Assembly (NCBI GenBank): GCA_949318235.1
Contig: OX439127.1
Location: forward strand, 11,844,615-11,908,614
Origin: Ecdyonurus torrentis
Lineage: Eukaryota; Arthropoda; Insecta; Ephemeroptera; Heptageniidae
Direction of reading: 5' to 3'
DNA: 64,000 bases
In this document: piece by piece, positions 44,278 through 64,000 of the stretch
Layout of the letters: each line of letters begins with the position of its first letter
Numbering within the stretch: position 1 is the stretch's first letter
Made by a program: the position numbers and the translations under genes
Notes under the pieces: generated by a model
The model's input: the letters and a program-made list of their open reading frames with translations, nothing else
Database searches by the model: none
What the model was told of the DNA's origin: nothing

Positions 44278-46019
44278 GGACTAACATATTTCTGCTAAAA
44301 AATTTATTTCCAAATAAGCATGTCACCTTTCCTTTAAGGCAAGAAATCAGGTACTACGAGATCTGACTAAAAAGTTGTAAAGCAAGAAAAATCTGACATT
44401 TTGGATAGTGATAGATATCTTGTAATTAATAGTACTATGAAATTTTGATAAAAAATACACATTTTTACCTACTTTACATAAATATACATACTTATCTCAA
44501 ATTAAATTATATAATACTATTTCTATTAAATAATTAAATAGTTTCTTGTAAATAAAATTTATTATTTTATAATAATTTTAAATATAACATATTTATAAAT
44601 ATAAATAATATAATAATTTTATTTTTTATTCCAAAAAATATTTTATTTCTATTTAGCTTTATTCATCGTTAAATGTATATGGTTCATTGTTACATTTTGA
44701 TTATTTAACATAATAAAAAAGTATATAAGTATTAGTCTAGCTGAAAATAAGTCTACTTGTAATAAATAAATACAATTGTTTTTAATTATCTTGTTATGAA
44801 AACCTATCAACGTGGTAAGATATGTAAATTTGATGCTTCAACCAATATCACACATGTAAAAATAAACTATAGAACTCCATTAGGGGAGAGAAAAGAGTTA
44901 AAATATAATCATATAGTTAAATGAATCAGTTAACATCAAAGTTCATTCTTTATTCCAGCTTCTAATTTAGTCATTATTTTTGTTCTTAAACCTTTTTCTT
45001 TTCTCTTTTTTATCTTATAACTTATAAAAATTTGGAAATCAAATTGAGAAAAAAAAAAAAAATGATGATAGTTACTAAATAAAATAAATATGTATGTATA
45101 AAAAAATAAACTTACCTTTATCCATTCTAATTTCTAGCAATTCTAAATTCTTTAAATTTCCAGCGATACAAATTCATTTTTTGCTCGAATGGTGTAAAAC
45201 TTAAAATTTATTCATTTTTTGTGACATCAAGCATTTTTTTTTTTTTTTTTTTTTAGAATTTTTATCGAATCTGATCAGAAATTAATAGAAATGTGATCCT
45301 CTAATTTTTTTAGTAGCTGTACTTATATCACAATATTTTTTTTAATTTAAAACACAGTGTAAACTTACGCACTTCGTATCAAGTGAGAGAGCATTGGTAT
45401 ATCAGTATAAAAAATGGCTGCGCGCTGAGGTTACTCTACATTTTTAAGTAAAACTTTAATTGCATCAATTTCACCACAACTTTACTCACACAATTTGTAG
45501 GTGAGGTGTGTGCGCATATAACTGCTATATTCATTTGCCATAAAATAAGCCGTTGTTATTTTTATATGTATTTTTGTAATTTTTTACTAAAAAAATGACC
45601 CAAAATAAAGGTCAAGGTCATGACAGTACATAGGTCATTTATAATCGAGCAGTATCGTATCGGTATCGGTATCGGGAAAATTTAAAAATATCGGTATCGT
45701 ATCGGTATCGAAAATTTCGGTATCGACTCCATGACTGATTATACTGTACTTATACTGTATATAAGTGTCAGCTCAATTTCTTTTCAAACGAAAAACATTT
45801 CGAATCAATTATATAATAGGTAGAATAGGTAGTGTTGTGATAGGTATACTGCCACCAAGTTAAGAAAAAGGTTCGTTTTTGATTATTGAAAATAGAGGTA
45901 AGACATATGATTGTGTTTTACAAATGAATTAACTCATGTAGTAAATGTAAAAGTTTTATGTCATTAACATACAATTCTTTTTTCATGCGAATTATTTCCA
46001 CCTCCATTAAAATAAAAAA
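43061..46019. repeat. Mosaic including a reversed copy of the 3670-4400 module
   Basis: 43505-43545 is an end of repeat G. 43974 starts a hAT-like end (CAGGGATGGATTAGGCC) without a matching second end. (AT)n lies at 44241-44275. 44390-45160 is the reverse complement of 3670-4400 and 17120-17860. GGTATC repeats lie at 45650-45725. No gene. Confidence 0.5.
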
Positions 46020-46370
46020 ACAAATTAATTTTGTTAACTCGGTTTTACATGTAAAGCTTATGGCGGATGCGCCGATGCGCGCGAAGCATCGAAATTTTCC
46101 AAATTCAAATACGCACTTTGCGTGAGAGCAGCCAACTTCAAGTACAGTAGACCCCTTGAGCACAGCCAGAGTGATATGCTCTATATTTATAATATAAAAT
46201 AATATCCAAATTAGAGACTTTAGTTATATTAACGTTGATTTGCAGGTTTGTTATAGGATATTGTATGGACAAGATTTTGTTCAACTTGTTCTATGTCTTT
46301 AATTTAACTTTATATAACAGTTATTCTTGCTGGCAGCTGAACAAATAATAACTAAATCTTTTGCAATTTT

Positions 46371-46527
46371 ATACTAAATAATGATCTTTGGTAATAAAAT
46401 ACACATTTAACTATACATCTATGTAGTTTTTAATGGTTATTTGGGGGAAATTAATAGGGGAGTTTATTCAATGTTATTCAATATGATTTGTACTAAATTT
46501 CAAATTGATTTGTCCATCGGTTACGTA

Positions 46528-46562
<35 letters not shown>

Positions 46563-47744
46563 ATGGTGAGCTTAGGACATCCTATATTATATTTCCCATG
46601 CTATTTTTACACACAAAATCGATTTGACATTTGGTACTTACATGTTATTAAAGGATATACAAAATGTATTCTGAAATTTAAAAAAAAAATCCTACTCGTA
46701 TATAAGGTTAATCCTTAATTAACTATAGCAATAATTAAATTTTTAGTCAGTAGTTTTTTTTACCTGTTTTAATTAGAGCTACCCTGATTCAAAAAGATAA
46801 AAAACTACATACTATAAATAGAATTATAATAAGGAAATTTAAAAAAAATTGACAGGGTGTAATTTTATAGCATATCCTGTCATTAGATATGTAACTAGAA
46901 GTACTAATTGTTGAGTTCATTGATTATTTATAATAAAAATTTGAAAATCTTGCAATTTTAAAAATTAAATAAAAATGTTTAAAATTTAGAATTTTGCAAA
47001 TAAATCAATTCAGGACAAAGAATATTCTCTTTTAGAATATGAAAACCTTAAAAAATTATTAGTCGTCCTCATTGGCGGCGTAGGTAAAAAAAATTTATTT
47101 ATACTAGAAATCAGTTCGATCTTCCTAAATTTTCACTATTTCTTTTTCATCAAATTGTCAATTTTTAAAATTACACAAAATACATTAAATTTTTATTTAT
47201 TTTCGATATTTAAAATTAATTCTGATAGAAATTACACAAATATCAAAATTCAACTTTGAGAATATATTTATGAATTAAGGAAACATGTTTTGCTTGCTCT
47301 AATATCTGGCCTCAGTCTGCAACGTAGTTAAATATAATTATTGATTTTTCATTGATTTTTTTATTTACGTACTTTTTTTTTAAATATTGTTTTCAAACAT
47401 AAAATTTAGAATTTTTCTACTTCTATTTTTGAAACATAATAATAAATCATAAAACATATATATATTTTTTTCTTCGTAAAGCAACTGAGTACATACACTG
47501 AATTTATACACTCTAAATTGCCTGAATAGTCTAAATAAAATAGTCACGTGGCAAAAAAAAAAATCGCGCCTGCGCTGGGCTATTTGCGCTTCGCGTATCT
47601 ATTGAGGGGGCCCACTCAGATTTCTATCCCCGCGTGCCCAAAACACGTAGGACTGCCACTGGGTACACATATAACCTAGAACACAGGTAATATTATTATA
47701 CTACATTAATACATAATGCAGGTACACTGTGCAACTATTAAGGT
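46371..47744. other. AT-rich stretch, mostly unrecognised
   Basis: Poly-A at 46530-46561. From about 47060 to 47657 there may be one more hAT-like element, since TTGGCGGCGTAGG and the complement of GGACTGCCACTG look like diverged ends, but I cannot show a target duplication. No gene. Confidence 0.3.
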
Positions 47745-48011
47745 GTGACTCACTTAGATGAAGTGGTATTGTAGTTTAATAGCTACCTGTTCTAAATTCG
47801 TGTTCCTATTGCAAAATACGGGATTCATGAACCTGCCATTAGTAGTAATTATTTTCCATGCAACCAAGGTAGTACTTGCATATTTGTCCAGTACAACAAA
47901 GGGCGTACTTGTACTTGTTTTCACATGTTAAGCTTATGGCGGATGCACGTGCAGTATCAAAAGTAGCCAAATGGAAGAACTCCCTTTGGGCGCAGCCAAA
48001 TCAATATGATA

Positions 48012-48237
48012 CACGGAAAACATAGATTTAATAAATTATTAAGATATATATCAATAACTCTTTAGTACTAAACAATAACTCTCTTGCAAAAAGTTTAAAG
48101 AGTACCTCGTTAGTACAAACGTAATTTCTTTAGCGGTAAATAGTTAACTCTTTAGATTCTAAAAAGTTTAGTATGTATCTAAAGAATTTATTATGAAAAA
48201 AGTCTAAATAGTAACTCTTTAGATAATTTTTTCCGTG
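48012..48237. mobile_element. TA-flanked MITE with CACGGAAAA ends
   Basis: Begins CACGGAAAA, ends TTTTCCGTG, with TA on both sides. Contains repeated AACTCTTTAG units. The related repeat at 20340-20355 (ATATACTATTTAAAATA) lacks it, giving the pre-insertion sequence. Confidence 0.75.
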
Positions 48238-49059
48238 TATTTAAAATACAAAATCAATTACAAATTAGAGACTTTAGTTTATCAACCTTGATTTTCAGAT
48301 GTTAGGATATTGTATGGACAAGATTTTTTTCAGCGTGTTCTATGCCTTTATTTTAACTTTATAACCGCAGTTGTGCTTGCTGGCAACTGGACAAGTAATT
48401 ACTTAATAACTAAATATTTTGCAATTAGGACTTAACAATGAAATAAGGTTATAAAATACACATCTTTTTATCTACATTTCTCCCAATATTAGTTCGAGCG
48501 GATACAGTGTAATTAACTATGTAAAGTCTAAGATTCGCTCTCTGATTGGTTTTGCACCGCGAATACAGCTTTTGGCGAGAACGTCGACCTTTTGTTTTGG
48601 CCAGAGTATACATATATATAAATTTTTAAACAGTTATTTGATGAAAAATAAAAATTATATATATTTAACCAAAAATGTTATAGTATATTTAATGAGGTGT
48701 GTATATATATATATCTTCATTTATGTTAAATTTTTGAATTAAAGTTTTAAATATTTAATAATTATTTTAATATTATTATTATATAATATTCATAATAAAA
48801 TTTAATAAATATACAAATATTATTTCAAATTTCTTCAACGTTCAATATTTGTTATATTTTATATTATAACAATTTTATTATTTAACATAAAAAAGTAATT
48901 AAGTATTTGTCTAGCTGCAGTAAAGAATCAGTGATAAACTAATTACTTGATATACAATTAGTTTATATAAGTAAACCAAAAGTAGCAAATGGTATAAGTA
49001 GCCAAAAAAATGATATTAATAATATTAAATAATTGTAAATAATAAATCAAAATTTATAT

Positions 49060-49465
49060 TTATTTGGGGGTAAAAGTGATAAACTGATATCTCGCAAACA
49101 AGACAGCCGAGAATTATAATATAAACACAAAGAAATTAAGATAATATGGTACTTATAAGTTTATATAGCTATACTAGCTACATCAAACATGTGAAAACAT
49201 GATCAAAAATTTAAGTTATTCCACTTTTAAGATTACATGCAAATGTAGTAATTCAATATGTTATAGTGGTAATGCTTCATTCTAATTAGAAACATTTTTT
49301 AAATTGAAAAGTTTATGTAAAAAAATTTTAGAACAAAACAAAAAATATAATCTAATTTTTTTGAAAATTATAGTATTTGTTTTGCTGGAAGTAAAGAATG
49401 TACGAAAAATTAGTGTCATAATTTAGTTTTTTTTCTTTTAACGATTTCCGGTCCAAGTCGGTCAA
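49060..49465 (+). repeat. Repeat G, uninterrupted copy
   Basis: Aligns to 55557-56688 minus its nested insertion and to both flanks of the LTR element, ending CGATTTCCGGTCCAAGTCGG. It preserves the pre-insertion state for two other insertions in this window. Confidence 0.6.
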
Positions 49466-49887
49466 ATTCGTTAAAAGTTATAACGGCAATAAAATAGTCA
49501 CATTGCAGGACACAAAATTGTATGTTTGAAATGTTTCTTCCATGTAAAGGCCTTATGTCGCATTCAAAATCAGTTACTATGTTAGTTGATGAGGTCATCA
49601 AGAATTAATCATAACGACTTATGGAAGTAAAAAAGGTTTCAAATTTCACAGTTCCTTTATATTTTCAATTGTGACTATATTTATACTATTTTTGTATTAT
49701 TAATTATTATTTCACTGCTAGTTATAATCATTTGCTAATTTTCTCATCTAACATAATTTGATTATTGCACGTAACTCTAAGGTCTATCATTGATGCTTAT
49801 TTCTAATTTTTATTTTTATATCATTTTTATTACATATTAACATGTATTAAATAAACATTATATGTATCTGAATTTGATATGTTATTA

Positions 49888-49988
<101 letters not shown>

Positions 49989-50084
49989 TGTATTTATATC
50001 ACGTCTTTTATTATCACAAGTTTGTTGTATTATTAATTACAAAAAAATTAAGATATTATTTGTCCTATTTATATAAAACTATGT

Positions 50085-50440
50085 TGAAAGCATACAACAC
50101 GTTATAAAATTTTTGGCCATATAATGTCCTAACATACCTGAAAATCAACGTTGTTCGGTCAGGTTCAATGTTGTTGTTGTTATTTTTTAAAAATTTATTT
50201 TTTTATTTATTATTTTTTTTTTTTTTAAATAGGGGATGTGGACATGCGACAGTGCACTGTCCATGGACATGACATCACTGCTCACCTAGGGTGAGCAGTG
50301 ATGTCTACGCGTGTGTTCTTTGCTATTTTAAATAGAAAATAAATTATAAATCAATGACTCTTGATAAATCAACGTTTATTTTCAGGTATGTTAGGATATT
50401 GGACAAGATTTGTATTTTTCAACGTGTTCCACTTCCATGC
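50085..50440. mobile_element. Foldback element F, copy upstream of SUZ12
   Basis: CATACAACACG at the left, CAACGTGTTCCACTTCCATG at the right, CTGAAAATCAACGTTG and TCAACGTTTATTTTCAGG arms. T-rich run at the usual site (50178-50226). Confidence 0.6.
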
Positions 50441-50479
50441 TTTTATTTTTACTTTATAACAGATACGTTTATGACATAG

Positions 50480-50728
50480 AGAGATATATCGATCTATTTC
50501 GAAAAAAAAGGTCTATCTCGTATTTTGTCAGGTGAAGCAAAAGGCCTATCTCGTTATTGTCAGTGGAAGCAAAAGGTCTATCTCGAAAGCCATCTCTTAT
50601 CTCTATAACATTCGGGAACGAGATATACCTTCTGCTTCCACTCACAAAAAACGAGATATAGGCCTTTTGCTTCCCCTGACAAAATACGAGATAGGCGACC
50701 TTTATTTCGCAACAAGATCGATATAGAG
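50480..50728. mobile_element. MITE-like inverted repeat with repeated GAAGCAAAAGG and TATCTCG
   Basis: Left arm TATTTTGTCAGGTGAAGCAA...GGCCTATCTCG is repeated in tandem, then mirrored on the right as CGAGATATAGGCC...TTGCTTCCCCTGACAAAATA. Outer arms GATATATCGATC / GATCGATATAG. Upstream of SUZ12. Confidence 0.6.
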
Positions 50729-51099
50729 AATTATACTATGACACACGCTATAGCGGGCAATATATCATGCAAACTTCTCATAAATAAAAAGTATGAAAGA
50801 TATATTTCTTAATTATAGATAATTAAGCATGTGTAAAATTTGCAAAACGCACCCAACAGCTATAGTTTTTCCATTCTAATGTTATTAACTTCTCAGCTAT
50901 GATATCGAAGAACAAAAGCTAAAAAAAAAATGAGTGCATGAAACCATTCAATTTACGTAATAATAAGTAATAAAAGATAAAAACTATAGAAAACGTAGAT
51001 ACCATGATGCGGTAGATTACAATGACGTGTAGACAAATAATTAAAAAATTTTAAAAGTATTTTTCTCGCGCGAGAATTCAATAGATTGCGGTAGCATGC

Positions 51100-51349
51100 A
51101 GATGTATTTTTGATCACGTGACTTATATTTTTCAAATTTCGTTGGAAACGGAGCCAGCACTGGGCCACATTGAACACTGAACGGAGGGAAAAGGCAGGAC
51201 GCAGCAAAAGGGAAAGAAGCAAGAAGCCGCAGTGGCACGTGTGTTACCGTTGTGGAATAGATGGGACTTTTAATTAATCATCATAATTTCACTAAGTTTC
51301 AGTGTTTTTTTGAGTTGCTACAAAAGTCGTAAATTAATTACAAAAAAAC
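51100..51349 (+). promoter_or_regulatory. Presumed 5' UTR and promoter-proximal region of SUZ12
   Basis: This stretch is noticeably less AT-rich than its surroundings and shares no repeat module that I can see. It contains two CACGTG motifs (51115 and 51236) and a purine-rich run around 51180-51230. No clear TATA box. Assigned only by position before the start codon; transcript ends cannot be read from sequence. Confidence 0.35.
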
Positions 51350-63254
<11,905 letters not shown>

Positions 63255-64000
63255 ATTTAATTCTTTATTTTACCCTCCTCCCCCACATCGACATTATTGC
63301 TTTGAAGTCATAATGTAGTATTATATCGCTGTGGTTCCGCTATATTGTCCGATCTCCAAATGACCTTGGAAAAATAAAAATCGTCAGATCGACCCCAAAT
63401 TTTGGATTTTTCCATTTCAGGTCATTTGCAGCAAAAAAAAAAAAAAAAATCAAGGTCAAATGAACATTGGACATAATAGCGGAGCCACGACAATATGATC
63501 ACTCATTAACTGTGTTTCTGATGTTCTCTTAGTGTGTATTTGAATATTTTTATATAACATATATCACTATGTTTTTTTAACTTTTAGTATACATAAGCAA
63601 ACTTCATTTTGTTTGTCTATCTCTAAAGTGGAGAGCAAATATAGGGATTAAATGAACTATATCAGATGACTTATTCAGAATTCTATTGTATAGTTTTACA
63701 ATTGTGAGCCATGGTCCTTCCTATGCAAGACAACAAATTAACCCACAATAATTTCACCTGGGCTACCCCCACTAAAACCTTAGTCAACATTTTTCCCTCC
63801 CCCCACAATTAACATTGATTTTAAATCTTAAATATATAGATTGGATGCTGAACTAAATATGTTTTCAGTTTATTTGCAGGTCTTAACTTTTGAGTGTACA
63901 CACATATTATATGGTTTAAGAAGTTTATTTGTCTGTTTGATGGAGTGAAGTAAGGGTTTTACGATCGAGCTATAACATATTGTATAAAACCATTAATGAA
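63255..64000 (+). other. SUZ12 3' UTR and downstream sequence
   Basis: Non-coding sequence after the stop. An AATAAA hexamer lies at 63373, inside an inverted-repeat element (63326-63493). The true cleavage site is unknown. No further gene is visible to the window end. Confidence 0.5.
63326..63493. mobile_element. TA-flanked inverted-repeat element (MITE-like) in SUZ12 3' UTR
   Basis: Arms of about 40 bases pair: GTGGTTCCGCTAT near 63331 with the reverse complement of ATAGCGGAGCCAC near 63476, then CAAATGACCTTG with CAAGGTCAAATG. It is flanked by TA on both sides (63324-63325, 63494-63495), as for Tc1/mariner-type insertions. It supplies an AATAAA hexamer. No coding capacity. Confidence 0.65.

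Noticed and set aside
43974..44370. A further complete hAT element starting CAGGGATGGATTAGG
   Set aside because: I could not find the matching right end or a target duplication; kept only as a fragment.

Overview
This is a strongly AT-rich stretch of animal nuclear DNA. It holds one recognisable host gene and otherwise mostly layered, nested transposable elements. The gene, at the right end on the + strand, is a complete ten-exon SUZ12 homologue (Polycomb repressive complex 2 subunit). All introns are GT-AG and the predicted product is 717 residues. The gene structure, Tc1/mariner-like and hAT-like elements, an LTR retrotransposon and microsatellites all point to an invertebrate metazoan. I cannot name the phylum; a sponge or other early-branching animal is possible but unproven.

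Layout. 1-29 kb and 39-51 kb: a mosaic of non-coding repeat modules present many times in both orientations. The commonest is a foldback (hairpin) element of about 300 bp with GACGTCA motifs beside its loop. Other modules carry paired CACGTG motifs. Several multi-kilobase blocks occur twice (2.45-5.12 kb with 15.9-20.05 kb; 7.2-9.06 kb with 11.2-12.9 kb; 0.3-1.42 kb with 27.1-28.2 kb). These copies act as 'empty sites' for one another, so insertions of several different elements can be dated and bounded exactly within this window.

29,067-38,968: one complete LTR-flanked retroelement on the - strand with a 5-bp target duplication (GAAGT). It has recognisable gag, zinc knuckles, an aspartic protease and an integrase tail, but no room for reverse transcriptase, RNase H or the integrase core, and its frames are broken. 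It is therefore a non-autonomous, decayed element.

51,350-63,254: the SUZ12 gene. Its introns hold a dense set of small inverted-repeat transposons, including a three-deep nest in intron 2, a 1.5-kb hAT-like element in intron 1, a hammerhead-ribozyme-like motif in intron 5, and a tRNA-like sequence between inverted repeats, also in intron 5. The 3' UTR carries one more such element.

The most interesting items are the foldback family with its recurrent microsatellite-seeding site, the RT-less LTR element, the hammerhead-like motif, the tRNA-containing inverted-repeat element, the TA-flanked element packed with CTGATAAA subterminal repeats, and the pair of in-frame acceptors in SUZ12 intron 9. 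No operon, CRISPR, rRNA or intact transposase gene was seen.
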